Origin: an uncultured bacterium
GTDB taxonomy: Bacteria; Hydrogenedentota; Hydrogenedentia; Hydrogenedentales; CAILVY01
Reading direction: 5' to 3'
Length of the DNA stretch: 64,000 bases
Assembly: GCA_937951485.1 (NCBI GenBank)
Contig: CALEDJ010000013.1
Location: 4,386-68,385 of the forward strand
Shown here: positions 8,107-17,188 of the stretch, piece by piece
Position numbering within the stretch: the first letter of the stretch is position 1
Layout: every line of letters starts with the position of its first letter
Notes under the pieces: generated by a model
What the model was told of the DNA's origin: nothing
The model's input: only the letters and a program-made list of their open reading frames with translations
Database searches by the model: none
Translations under genes and position numbers: made by a program

Positions 8107-9669
8107 TCAGGCTTCTTCGGTCACCTTCCATCCCAAGGCGTCGGCCAAAGCAAAAACCGGCTCCTTAAGGTCGCCGTAGAACGTGACGCGGTGCCATCCC
8201 CATCGGTCCCATTCGGTGAAAAGTTTCTCAAAGTCACCTACAGGCTCTGCGCAAATCTTGGTGCGGCAGGCGCGGTCGTCGGAATCATTGCCGACCACCT
8301 TGGCCTGGTGGAAGAGGATTTCCTTGTTCTCCTGAGACACCTCAAGCGAGGTACTCATGTAACCTGCGGGCACGATGGAGCGCACGGCGGCACCCTGGCG
8401 GTCTTCGGAATGCGTCAGGATTTCATAGGGATTGGTCGGGCCGTCCGGCCCGAAAACCTTGTTGGACGCGACACAATGCGCATAGATGATCTGTCGCTTT
8501 GCGGTGTCCATAACCGGATCGGAGATGTATCCTGGGCGGCCCTTGGTGAGCGTCGTGAACGCGACCATGGTCGCGGCGGACCTGATGTCGCATTCACAGC
8601 CGCCGACAAGCCCCTGATTATTCAGTTCATGGAAACCAAGGCATGGGTAGGCGTGGATGTGGCCGCCATAGAAACCACCGAGACAATTGATCGTGATTGC
8701 ATTGGCGTTGTGTTTTTGCAAGACAGCCTTTTCCGCCAGGTACATCGCCGCCGATTGATCGAGAACCTCGCGGGGAACATTCTCAAGCCTGGCGGCGTTC
8801 TGTTGCCAACGGTCTGCGATAGCGCGCGCCTCATCCATGTCCGCTGCCTTCCAGGCCTCGTTCAGTTCCTTGAACGGAACATATTCGACCGCGATACCCA
8901 TGACGGGGTCCCCAGAACGGGCGTTCTCGTCGAGCACCGCCAGAATTCTGCATTCGGCAATGCGCGCTTTCCATTCCTCAATCGAGAGCACTTCGACCGG
9001 GTCGGGAAGACAGCCCAAATCGCCGGGCATTGGCGTACCGGCGATGCGCGTGCGCGCGACCGCTGCCGCAAATTCCGACGCCGCGCCGCTTTGAATCACC
9101 GGCGCAAAACACTTTGCCGCGGCGATCAGGTCTTGAAGATTCGAGGAGGCGACAAAGCCCAGGTTGGGCGTGTTCTGCCGCAAGAACCCGGCGGCATAGA
9201 CGAGAAAACCGCCGCTGCCGCCGTACTGGAAATCGGCGTAAAGCACCGGCTTGCCCGTTGCCGCGATGGGGTGCACCACGCGGTTCCAGCAATTCAACTG
9301 ATAGACAATATAGCCCGCAATATTGGCGGACGCGTCTTCATGCAGAATCTGTTGCGCCTGTTCTTCGCCATTCGCCTTCGCTGTCAGGAATTCGTATTCC
9401 GGACACGCCTGGAGCAACGCGTTCGTAATCCGCTCCATGACCGGACGAAAATCAAACCCCACATTCGGCCAATCCGGTCCCGGTTGCACATCGGCATGAA
9501 GCGAATACACAATGCGAATGCGCGGCTTGCCGGAAGCCTGCGCCCACGTCCGCCTCGGCGCAGCCATCAGTCCTACCGCCCCCGCGCACGCGGCGCAACC
9601 CGATGCCAGAAAACGCCGACGACTCATCCCGCAGCATCCACACCCCGTCAATCTCGTTTCATGATTCAT
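8107..9669 (-). CDS. Tat-exported FucI/AraA-fold sugar isomerase-like protein
   Basis: 520 residues from ATG 9669 (GGAG 8 bases upstream; a longer frame to 9765 lacks a ribosome site). The N-terminus has a twin-arginine signal SRRRFLASG (residues 16-24), preceded by a CGCC cluster. The mature part resembles the L-fucose/L-arabinose isomerase fold; GGCECD, SDPVMDTAKRQIIYAHC carry the E, D and H that bind metal in FucI/AraA. Export of such a fold is unusual, and the role may be non-isomerase. A shorter paralogue is at 37586-39019. It ends before the convergent DUF4434-like gene. Confidence 0.8.
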   Translation of the reverse strand: MNHETRLTGCGCCGMSRRRFLASGCAACAGAVGLMAAPRRTWAQASGKPRIRIVYSLHADVQPGPDWPNVGFDFRPVMERITNALLQACPEYEFLTAKANGEEQAQQILHEDASANIAGYIVYQLNCWNRVVHPIAATGKPVLYADFQYGGSGGFLVYAAGFLRQNTPNLGFVASSNLQDLIAAAKCFAPVIQSGAASEFAAAVARTRIAGTPMPGDLGCLPDPVEVLSIEEWKARIAECRILAVLDENARSGDPVMGIAVEYVPFKELNEAWKAADMDEARAIADRWQQNAARLENVPREVLDQSAAMYLAEKAVLQKHNANAITINCLGGFYGGHIHAYPCLGFHELNNQGLVGGCECDIRSAATMVAFTTLTKGRPGYISDPVMDTAKRQIIYAHCVASNKVFGPDGPTNPYEILTHSEDRQGAAVRSIVPAGYMSTSLEVSQENKEILFHQAKVVGNDSDDRACRTKICAEPVGDFEKLFTEWDRWGWHRVTFYGDLKEPVFALADALGWKVTEEA

Positions 9670-9794
9670 TGTTTTTTCTCCATTTTTGATGAACACCCCC
9701 TCTGTCCCCGTTAATACAATTATAGGCATTTGCGCGGATAGAGACAAGATATTTTTTCGAAACAATCAATGCAACGGCACAAATTCGGAAATAC

Positions 9795-11066
9795 TCAGGG
9801 GATGACTTCCTTCAGTGCGGCCATCATGGCGGGGCCGGCCTGTTCGCCGGGGGACATGCTGATCTGGTATTCGGCGAAGGGGATGCCCTTGGGATTCTCG
9901 AAGAAACTGGGCGGGCAGATGTACCCGAGATGGTCCAGGCCGAGACCGAGGATAAACTTCGGTCCGGTTTTCATGAGTTCCCGCGTCTGGAAACTGAAGA
10001 TCGGGGCGGTTTCCCCGGGGTGTGTGGCGAATTGCGCAGTGCCGATGGCGAACCAGGCCACTTCGGTCGGGATGCCGTCATCGCGCATGTCACGGACCAG
10101 AAGGCCGGCGTCGCGCAATTGCCGAAAGCCTTCGTTCTCCATTGGCATGATGAAGCGTTTGCTTGCGGCGCGAATGGCGTGTTCATGCATCGGCACGGCG
10201 CTCTGGAGTGCGGCAAGGGTCTTTTCGGCAAGGTCGTTGCCGTATTTCTCCGCCAATGAGAAGGTCCGTTCCGGCGTCCTGGGCTGAATCCACGCACCGA
10301 TAGCCCCCTGCAGGAACAGGTGTTCGCCGGGAAGCGCCCCGGCCATGATCTTGTAGAACGCGCCGACCCAGTCCGCGCTGACCAGTGTGTTATTGCCGTC
10401 GAGCACCGTGGGATGGCAGGCGAAATTGGTCAGGGTGGCGATGCTTTTTCCCGATTCATCGAGGCATTGCAGGATGACGACGGAATTGTCCAGCACATCC
10501 GCTTCGCTGTCGTTGACGGCCCACCCGGCGCACACGGTTTCCGCATAACGCAGCGTGGCGGGCCGCCGTGCGGCGGCGGCGCGCGCCACTTGCGCAGTGG
10601 CCATGCTGACAAGGCGCTTCATATACTGCGGATTCACACCGTTGGTGGCGGCATCGGGGCCGTAGATGCCGATGGTGTCGGGCGCGGCATGGGTGTGGGT
10701 CGCCTGAACGATGATCCGTTCCGGGGTCAGGTTCAATTCCTGCACACTTTTCGAGGCCGCCTCGCGGATTTCCTGCACTGTAGGATATTGCAGGCTGACG
10801 GCGTCCACCACGACCAACGCCACCGGCGTCTTGCCGTCATCGAAAACCACGGCCTTGACGAACAAGTCATCATGCACGCCCGTGGAAGCCCGGCCGTGGC
10901 CGTATCCGGCAAGGCAGGTTCCATCTTCCGGATTGATGGCGGCAGATGCCGCGCCCACCAGCAACGGACGGGTTTCAATGGCCGACGAAGGGGAGAGGCC
11001 GGAACAACCCAGCGCCAGCAGAACCATCAGACACGATACGAGGACCCGCTTGGACAGCATTCTCAT
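9795..11066 (-). CDS. Neutral/alkaline ceramidase-like lipoprotein hydrolase
   Basis: 423 residues from ATG 11066, which has AAGGA 8 bases upstream; an ATG six codons earlier (11084) overlaps the prs stop as ATGA and is an alternative, coupled start. A lipobox LALGC places lipidation near residue 21. The N-terminal ceramidase pattern is present: VGAASAAINPEDG, then THTHAAPD and FACHPTVL, whose histidines bind zinc in the family. Ceramidase-like proteins of this clade are often of unknown substrate and sit in glycan operons. It is the last gene of a GH2-prs-ceramidase unit. Confidence 0.88.
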   Translation of the reverse strand: MRMLSKRVLVSCLMVLLALGCSGLSPSSAIETRPLLVGAASAAINPEDGTCLAGYGHGRASTGVHDDLFVKAVVFDDGKTPVALVVVDAVSLQYPTVQEIREAASKSVQELNLTPERIIVQATHTHAAPDTIGIYGPDAATNGVNPQYMKRLVSMATAQVARAAAARRPATLRYAETVCAGWAVNDSEADVLDNSVVILQCLDESGKSIATLTNFACHPTVLDGNNTLVSADWVGAFYKIMAGALPGEHLFLQGAIGAWIQPRTPERTFSLAEKYGNDLAEKTLAALQSAVPMHEHAIRAASKRFIMPMENEGFRQLRDAGLLVRDMRDDGIPTEVAWFAIGTAQFATHPGETAPIFSFQTRELMKTGPKFILGLGLDHLGYICPPSFFENPKGIPFAEYQISMSPGEQAGPAMMAALKEVIP

Positions 11067-11080
11067 TGCACGTTTCCTTT

Positions 11081-12046
11081 TCATGCCGGGAACAGGACGC
11101 TGATACTTTCTCTGTTATGAATACGGCGAATCGCCTCGCCGAACAAGGGGGCCACGGACACGATCTGCACCTTAGCCGAAAAGGGTTCAGGCTGCGTTTC
11201 CACGGTATCGGTGATCAGCATGGTGCGGATGGGGCTGTCGTCAATCCTGTTCATGGCGCCCGGGGAAAAGACGCCGTGGGTCACGGCGGCGATGATATCG
11301 TGCGCGCCGCGTTCCACGAGTTTGTGCGCCACTTCGATCAGGGTGCCGCCGGAAATTGTGAAATCATCCACTACAAGCGCGGTCTTGCCCCGCACACGCC
11401 CGATGATTTCCATGACTTCCGCCTTTTCATCATGCGCGACGCGCTCCTTGTCGCCGATGGCGAGAGATACGCCGAGATAGGAGGCGTATTTGCGCGCCTT
11501 CTTGGCAAAACCCGTATCCGGAGATACCACCACAAGGTCAGACAGGCGCATGGCTTTCACCGCTTCGCACATGACGGGCAGCGCATACAGATCATCCACC
11601 GGTATGCGGAAAAATCCCTGAATCTGCGCGGCGTGCAGGTCGAGGGTAACCACGCGGTCGGCCCCGGCCGCCTCGATGGCGTCCGCGCAGACCCGCGCCC
11701 GGATGGACACCCTCGGCTCGTCCTTTTTGTCGCCCTTTGCGTAAGAAAAATAGGGCATCAGGACCGTTACCGATGCTGCGCTTGCGCGCTTCAGCGCGTC
11801 CACAAAGAAAAGCAATTCCATGAAATTGTCGTTTGCGGGGTACGCGGTGGACTGCACAAAATACACGTGCCGCCCGCGCACGTTTTCCAGGATACGCACA
11901 AAAAGGTTGCCTTCGGAAAAGCGCAGTGTTTCACTCCTGGCCACGGGGATGCCCAGGTAATCGGCGATCTTTTTCGCAAGTTTCGGGCTGCCTGAACCAC
12001 CGAAAATCAACACTTCGTCCGCAGACATCTTTGGTTTCTTGTTCAC
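11081..12046 (-). CDS. prs: Divergent ribose-phosphate pyrophosphokinase (PRPP synthetase)
   Basis: 321 residues from GTG 12046, which overlaps the GH2 stop as GTGA; ATG at 12028 (MSADEVLIF) would give the usual N-terminus. It makes PRPP from ribose-5-phosphate and ATP. Seen: GGSGSPKLA, the catalytic VTLDLHAAQIQGFF, the ribose-5-phosphate loop VVDDFTISGGTLIE, and a terminal FGEAIRRIH. The classic bacterial SPDVGGVxRAR and DDIIDTAGT are replaced by SPDTGFAKKAR and DDFTISGGT, closer (from memory) to plant class II enzymes. Its place between two exported hydrolases is odd; a second housekeeping prs may exist elsewhere. Confidence 0.9.
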   Translation of the reverse strand: MNKKPKMSADEVLIFGGSGSPKLAKKIADYLGIPVARSETLRFSEGNLFVRILENVRGRHVYFVQSTAYPANDNFMELLFFVDALKRASAASVTVLMPYFSYAKGDKKDEPRVSIRARVCADAIEAAGADRVVTLDLHAAQIQGFFRIPVDDLYALPVMCEAVKAMRLSDLVVVSPDTGFAKKARKYASYLGVSLAIGDKERVAHDEKAEVMEIIGRVRGKTALVVDDFTISGGTLIEVAHKLVERGAHDIIAAVTHGVFSPGAMNRIDDSPIRTMLITDTVETQPEPFSAKVQIVSVAPLFGEAIRRIHNRESISVLFPA

Positions 12047-14331
12047 CGCGCCACCGCCTTTCCAATCAGGAACGCCATGTCGAAATACTGCCCACCCTTG
12101 TCTTGATGCACATGGACAGTCAAGGTGTTCTTGCCGGGAAGCAAGGCGTCACGAACCGCTTCCGTCACATCAAAGGCTTCATATCCGTCGTTCCACCGCG
12201 GGCGTTGCCAGATGCGCTTGCCATTGAGATGGACTACGGTGTCATCATCATGATGCAGCACGATGACTGCGGCGTCGAATGCCGTCTCATCACAAGTGAA
12301 TTCCTGTCGCAACCAGATGTCGCTCGTGCGCCATCGGGTTCGGATTTTGTCGTTCCATTCACCCCCCTTGAACCCGAACGGGGCATGGCCCTGCGCCCAG
12401 TCGCCGTCATTATATCCGGGCTGTTCCCATCCCTCCGGCGGCGCGGTTTCCTTATAGCGCCAGGTTCCCGTATTGGGTCCGTCGTGCAGGGACCCCACCA
12501 GCACGCGCCAGTCCATCGCCCCGCGCTTGGCGACTTGCACCGGCGGCTTGTCCTCATAGGCCGCGCGTCGGGTCATGGCTGCGCGCAGGGGGGCCACGTC
12601 AAACTTGGGTGTCCGGTCATAGGCATAGAGGCCGTTCTGTTCCTGTTCGATGTCGGTCAACTGGGTGTAACACAGACCGAAAATGAAGCGGTTGTCGAGC
12701 AGGGCGTCGCTAAGTCCTTTGAACCGGTCATAGAATTCCTGGAGGTCTTCCGGGGTTTTGCCATAACCCCAGCCGCCTTCGCCGACAGCCCAGCCAATGC
12801 CGCCGTACTCGCTGATGAAAAACGGGACGGATGAATTCTGGCGAACGCCGTAGCGCGCAGGCAGCGCGAACGCACCGAGCGGCGAATAACCGTCGGTCCA
12901 CCGCGCGCGGAAGGACGGCGGGTCCTGGTTGTAGTCATGCGCGTCGAGCACTTCGGGGTCGGCGAGGTGGTGGGTCCAGCCGCTGGTTTCAATCACGGGG
13001 CGCGACGGATCGAGCGCGCGCGTCATCCGCACGACGGCCGCCTGCAGCGCGCCCGCCTCCGGCGGCGTTTCGTTGAACGGACACCACCCGATGATGGACG
13101 GATGATTGCGGTCCCGCTGCACAATGGCCACCCACTCGTTCATGATCGGCACATTCACGGCGGGATTGCCGTAGTCCGCGCCGAAACTGGGAAATTCGCC
13201 CCATACCAGATAGCCCAGCCGGTCGGCCCAGTGCAGAAAGCGCGGCTCGAAGACCTTTTGGTGCAGCCGCGCGCCGTTGAAACCGCAGGACTGCGACAAC
13301 TCTATGTCGCGCCGCAGGTCAGCATCCGTTGGGGCGGTCCATACCCCGTCGGGATAGAATCCCTGGTCCAGCACCAGCCGCTGGAAAACAGACTTGTCGT
13401 TCAGGAGGATGGCGGCGCCTTCTATGGTGATGCGGCGCATGCCAAAGTAACTCCGCATCGAATCCACCACCGCGTCGCCCCGATGCAATTCCAAGTCAAG
13501 GTCATAAAGGAACGGATCTTCCACCGACCACAGGCGCGGATTGGGCACGGGCAAAACCAGCGTATTGTTGCGCCATTCTGCTGTGCTTTGAGTTTCGCCG
13601 ATCACGCCGGCGTCGGTATGCGCGCGCAGCACAATGCTCAATCCGTCCACCGGGCCGTCCACTTCAACCTTCACCACGGCGCACTCGCGTTTGGGGTCGG
13701 GGTCAATTTGAAAAGCCCTGATGAACGAAGCCCCCACGCCTTCCAGCCAGACCGTCTGCCAGATGCCCGTGGTGCGGGTGTAAAAGATTCCGGTACTCGG
13801 GCCTTTCCGGGTCTGCTTGCCCAACGCCTGCAAGCCGCTCGCGCCGTCATCGAACGCATGAATCACCAGGCGGTTCTCGCCCGGGTGCAGGGCGTCAGTG
13901 ATATCGAACGCAAAGGCCACATTGCCACCAACGTGTTCGCCGACAGGCTGGCCGTTGACCCAGGCGCGCGTGCGCCAGTCGCATGCGCCGATATGCAGCC
14001 GGACGCGCGGGCTTTTCCAGTCCGCCGGCACGGTGAAGGAACGCCGATACCAGACGTTCTTCACCAGTTCCGTCCGCTCCAGTCCCGACAGGCGGCTTTC
14101 ACGGCAGAACGGCACCACGATGCGGTCAGGATAAGGGACATCGCCCAGGAAGGACACATCCCCATCGTCATCAGTCTCTGCAAACTCCCAGACCCCGTTC
14201 AGGTTCAGCCACTCCGCCCGTACATTCTGCGGCAGCGGATGCTCCGGTCGCGGTAGCGGTTCCGCTGCGCCGCCACCGGAGACGCCCGCCGTTGTCGCCA
14301 ATACGAGCGCAATCCGCAATGCATTGTGCAT
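12043..14331 (-). CDS. Exported glycoside hydrolase family 2 (beta-galactosidase/glucuronidase-like)
   Basis: 762 residues with a signal peptide (to about 23, ...SGGGAAE). Order: sugar-binding jelly roll (about 35-200), immunoglobulin-like domain (205-300), TIM barrel (305-590), and an extra C-terminal galactose-binding-like region (about 620-760). The acid/base is E421 in GWCPFNETP and the nucleophile E508 in FFISEYGG, both intact. It should cleave beta-linked sugars in the periplasm or at the surface. It is the first gene of a three-gene unit with prs and the ceramidase-like gene (4-base overlap with prs). The start region faces the divergent sialidase. Confidence 0.93.
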   Translation of the reverse strand: MHNALRIALVLATTAGVSGGGAAEPLPRPEHPLPQNVRAEWLNLNGVWEFAETDDDGDVSFLGDVPYPDRIVVPFCRESRLSGLERTELVKNVWYRRSFTVPADWKSPRVRLHIGACDWRTRAWVNGQPVGEHVGGNVAFAFDITDALHPGENRLVIHAFDDGASGLQALGKQTRKGPSTGIFYTRTTGIWQTVWLEGVGASFIRAFQIDPDPKRECAVVKVEVDGPVDGLSIVLRAHTDAGVIGETQSTAEWRNNTLVLPVPNPRLWSVEDPFLYDLDLELHRGDAVVDSMRSYFGMRRITIEGAAILLNDKSVFQRLVLDQGFYPDGVWTAPTDADLRRDIELSQSCGFNGARLHQKVFEPRFLHWADRLGYLVWGEFPSFGADYGNPAVNVPIMNEWVAIVQRDRNHPSIIGWCPFNETPPEAGALQAAVVRMTRALDPSRPVIETSGWTHHLADPEVLDAHDYNQDPPSFRARWTDGYSPLGAFALPARYGVRQNSSVPFFISEYGGIGWAVGEGGWGYGKTPEDLQEFYDRFKGLSDALLDNRFIFGLCYTQLTDIEQEQNGLYAYDRTPKFDVAPLRAAMTRRAAYEDKPPVQVAKRGAMDWRVLVGSLHDGPNTGTWRYKETAPPEGWEQPGYNDGDWAQGHAPFGFKGGEWNDKIRTRWRTSDIWLRQEFTCDETAFDAAVIVLHHDDDTVVHLNGKRIWQRPRWNDGYEAFDVTEAVRDALLPGKNTLTVHVHQDKGGQYFDMAFLIGKAVAR

Positions 14332-14622
14332 GGTCTATTTCTCCTTCCTTGAAACAGTTTCTGAACCCGAAAAAACCATGGATAAAATCAAGTATGCTAT
14401 GCAAAAGAGTCGGAATCAAGCGCGGGCCGCAAGACAGTTTTTGTTCCGTTTCAGCGAAGTGGCATATCGCCGAAAATATCACGATTTCTCTTTATACCTC
14501 CGGCGCCTTGCGCCGACAGTCCCTGACATTCCGCAAATGTATTGCCTGTTTTGCATCGCGTTGCTCCTGTCCTTTCGGTATCTGATAAGATAGCCGGGTA
14601 AAAACCCCATGGAGGACATTTC

Positions 14623-15753
14623 ATGAATGTTATGACGGGAGTGTTGTTGCTGGCCGGGGCGACTTCGGCGGACGGAGCCGTTCCGATGGACGTTCACCAT
14701 GTGAAGGTGTACTACGAGCCCGGGCGTTTCGGCGGCTGGCCGGCCAATCACGGCGTCTGGCAATGGGGCGATGAAATCCTGGTGGGGTTCAGCCGGGGAT
14801 ACTACAAAGACCTCGGCGACCGCCATCACATTGACCGGGAAAAACCGGAAGAGCACTGGCTCGCCCGGAGTCTTGACGGCGGGGAAACATGGACCCTGGA
14901 GCACCCCGCAGAGAAGGGATTCCTCATCCCGCAAGGCGAAGCCCTGCATGGAATTGAAACTCCCGGGCTGCCCATTCCCGAATCCAGGCCATGTCCCGGC
15001 GGTATCCGCTTCGACCACCCGGATTTCGCCATGACCGTCCGCATGTCGTCGAAAGATGCCGGATTCTCCCGTTTCTACTACTCCTGCGACCGTGGCCACA
15101 CATGGGAAGGCCCGTTTCTCCTTCCACAATTCGACACCGCCGGTATCGCCGCACGGACCGACTATATCGTGGACGGCCCGGACACCTGCACCCTGTTTCT
15201 GACCGCAGCCAAACCGGATGGCAATGAAGGACGTCCACTGTGCGTGCGCACGGAAGACGGCGGCGCCACCTGGAAATTCCTGTCGTGGATCGGTCCGGAG
15301 CCGAAACAATATGCCATCATGCCCGCCACAGTCCGTCTGTCGGAGAACGTGCTGATCACCGTGATTCGCAAGCGCGAGGGGCCGATTGGCTGGCTGGACG
15401 CCTACCGTTCAGAGGACAACGGGCTTTCGTGGGAATTGTGCAGCACACCGGCGGACAATCTCGGCCCCGGCAATCCCGGCGCGATGATTCGTCTCAAGGA
15501 TGGCCGCGTATGCCTCACCTACGGCAACCGCGCCGCGCCGTACACCATCCGCGCCCGGCTCTCCGATGACGGCGGACGATCCTGGGGTCCCGAAATCATC
15601 CTCCGCGACAACGGTCTCAGCCAGGACATCGGATATCCGCGCACGGTCCAGCGTCCCGACGGACGCATCGTGACAGTCTATTATTTCTGCGACCCGGAAA
15701 CCGGTCCGGAACGCTATATCGCCGCGACCATCTGGACCCCGCCCACACCCTAG
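14623..15753 (+). CDS. Exported sialidase-like protein (BNR/Asp-box)
   Basis: 376 residues from ATG 14623 with GGAGG 8 bases upstream. Residues 1-19 are a short signal peptide. Five Asp-boxes (SxDxGxxW) mark a beta-propeller: SLDGGETW, SCDRGHTW, TEDGGATW, SEDNGLSW and SDDGGRSW. By family it is an exo-alpha-sialidase or a related exported propeller hydrolase; an arginine triad cannot be proved from the sequence alone. The promoter region of about 290 bases is shared with the divergent GH2-prs-ceramidase operon, so they may be induced together. A second sialidase-like gene converges on it. Confidence 0.88.
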   Translation: MNVMTGVLLLAGATSADGAVPMDVHHVKVYYEPGRFGGWPANHGVWQWGDEILVGFSRGYYKDLGDRHHIDREKPEEHWLARSLDGGETWTLEHPAEKGFLIPQGEALHGIETPGLPIPESRPCPGGIRFDHPDFAMTVRMSSKDAGFSRFYYSCDRGHTWEGPFLLPQFDTAGIAARTDYIVDGPDTCTLFLTAAKPDGNEGRPLCVRTEDGGATWKFLSWIGPEPKQYAIMPATVRLSENVLITVIRKREGPIGWLDAYRSEDNGLSWELCSTPADNLGPGNPGAMIRLKDGRVCLTYGNRAAPYTIRARLSDDGGRSWGPEIILRDNGLSQDIGYPRTVQRPDGRIVTVYYFCDPETGPERYIAATIWTPPTP

Positions 15754-15838
15754 AAACCCCTTTGGCGGGGGTGCCATTGCACAAAGCGCATCTGCGTTGC
15801 GCAATGCACAACCGCGCCCACCAATTCCCAATCCGTCC

Positions 15839-15874
15839 GTCTGACCCGTCTGACTCGTCCGACCCATCCGACAA
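15839..15874 (+). repeat. Four tandem 9-bp units between sialidase genes
   Basis: GTCTGACCC, GTCTGACTC, GTCCGACCC and ATCCGACAA follow each other in the gap between the two convergent sialidase-like genes. Short variable tandem arrays can expand or contract. No terminator is evident in the gap otherwise. Confidence 0.6.
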
Positions 15875-15890
15875 ACGAAAGACCCCAAAT

Positions 15891-16958
15891 TCAATCTTTC
15901 AAAATGGCCTCCTCATCGAACACGGCAAGATTGATGACAGTCCGGGAATCAGACGTAAAAATGAGATATACCTTGTCATCTTTGCCCTGAAATGCATAGG
16001 GGTAGGCGTACACACCCGGCCCGGTAAAGAGGTCTTTCTTGACCGGCCATGTCTGGCCGCCGTCCATGGATATCGCCACCGAAAGGGGACAGCGCCGGGT
16101 CATGCTGTTGTTGTAGATCAACATAAGATGGCCATTGCGCAGACGCACCAGGTCCACTGCAGCATTGGGATTGGGGAATTCCGAGTCCACGCCCTCGCTC
16201 CAAGTATGGCCCCCGTCATGGGATTCCGCGCGTACCAGCCAGCCATCGGTGACGGGGCCATAACCGCCGCCCCGCCGACAAAAGCAGATGAGGTAATCAT
16301 CCGTAATTTGCGCGGGCGCCGGCTGCAGGTTGCCCTGACGCGATCGGATGCGGCTGCTTTCGGTCCATTCACGCGTCTTCGGATTGTGTCGCAGGAAAAG
16401 AGAAGTGGTGTCGGCGCCCACCATTTCGCGGTCATGTCCGGTTTCATGATAAACCGGCAGCAGGTAGTCGCCGTTGCGCAACACGATGGGTTTGTTGCGA
16501 ACCATCATACCCAGTTCCGCGGCCAGCAGCATGGAATCCGACCAGGTCTGTGCGCCGTCCCTGGAGATTTTCGCGTGGATGCGCGATTCGGACCAGGTTT
16601 CACCGTAGCGTACCACGTAAAACAGCCAGACCAATCCATCGGGCGCCTGCCAGACCACCGGGTTCCCGGCGGAACGGAAGGGTTGTTCCGCAATGACTTC
16701 AGGTGTACTGAATTTTTCCTCGCCCGGACGCCGGCGCGCCCCGAAGACCTTGGTATCCACCCCGTATTCGCCGGACCCGCCGTAATACGCCACGTACAGG
16801 TCGCCATTGTCCAGTTCCGTGATGGCTGCCGGATGTTTGTAATCGCCCGGGGCTTCCGGCCCGAAAATGCGCATCGCTTCCACACCGGGAATGGCCGGCG
16901 TTATCGGGTCCGCGCCGGCACACGTCGCCAACACACAGACGATCAGATTCGACACCAT
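15891..16958 (-). CDS. Exported sialidase-like protein (BNR/Asp-box)
   Basis: 355 residues from ATG 16958, which has GGAGG 8 bases upstream; the ATG at 16973 five codons earlier overlaps that ribosome site and is unlikely. Signal peptide to about residue 16 (VLATCAGA). Asp-boxes SRDGAQTW, SHDGGHTW and SMDGGQTW show a beta-propeller of the sialidase/neuraminidase superfamily. It differs substantially from the 14623-15753 protein. It converges on that gene, and the two may act on related substrates. Confidence 0.88.
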   Translation of the reverse strand: MVSNLIVCVLATCAGADPITPAIPGVEAMRIFGPEAPGDYKHPAAITELDNGDLYVAYYGGSGEYGVDTKVFGARRRPGEEKFSTPEVIAEQPFRSAGNPVVWQAPDGLVWLFYVVRYGETWSESRIHAKISRDGAQTWSDSMLLAAELGMMVRNKPIVLRNGDYLLPVYHETGHDREMVGADTTSLFLRHNPKTREWTESSRIRSRQGNLQPAPAQITDDYLICFCRRGGGYGPVTDGWLVRAESHDGGHTWSEGVDSEFPNPNAAVDLVRLRNGHLMLIYNNSMTRRCPLSVAISMDGGQTWPVKKDLFTGPGVYAYPYAFQGKDDKVYLIFTSDSRTVINLAVFDEEAILKD

Positions 16959-17074
16959 TGTTTTTTCCTCCATATCCTTCGGCGTTTCCCAAGCCCCCTA
17001 CACTATAGCATGATGCGATGGAGGAATCGCCTTGTTTTTAACGATTTTCGTAATCCAGTGATTCCGGATTGGGC

Positions 17075-17103
17075 TTTACAACCAGGCGCAAACATGCTAC
17101 CAT
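17075..17103 (+). promoter_or_regulatory. Sigma-70-type promoter for the 47-residue gene
   Basis: TTTACA (17075-17080), a 17-base spacer and TACCAT (17098-17103). The leader of about 85 bases contains a 6-bp hairpin (GCGGGC/GCCCGC, 17119-17138) before the ribosome site. Confidence 0.5.
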
Positions 17104-17188
17104 CACGATAAATTTCCTGCGGGCGACGGGTTGCCCGCCGTGAAAAGAAAACTGGAACTCGGTAGGATGTCCAGGAGGAGGAGGGACA

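Noticed and set aside
8191-9714. 507-residue open frame on the plus strand
   Set aside because: It is exactly antisense to the Tat FucI-like gene, has no ribosome site, and its translation is low-complexity arginine-rich with no domain.
10320-11120. Open frame on the plus strand
   Set aside because: Antisense to the ceramidase-like gene; no ribosome site or domain.
12937-14256. 439-residue open frame on the plus strand
   Set aside because: Antisense to the GH2 gene, rich in histidine and arginine; the GH2 frame has intact catalytic residues.
15762-17111. 449-residue open frame on the plus strand
   Set aside because: Antisense to a sialidase-like gene with Asp-boxes and signal peptide; no family match in the shadow frame.
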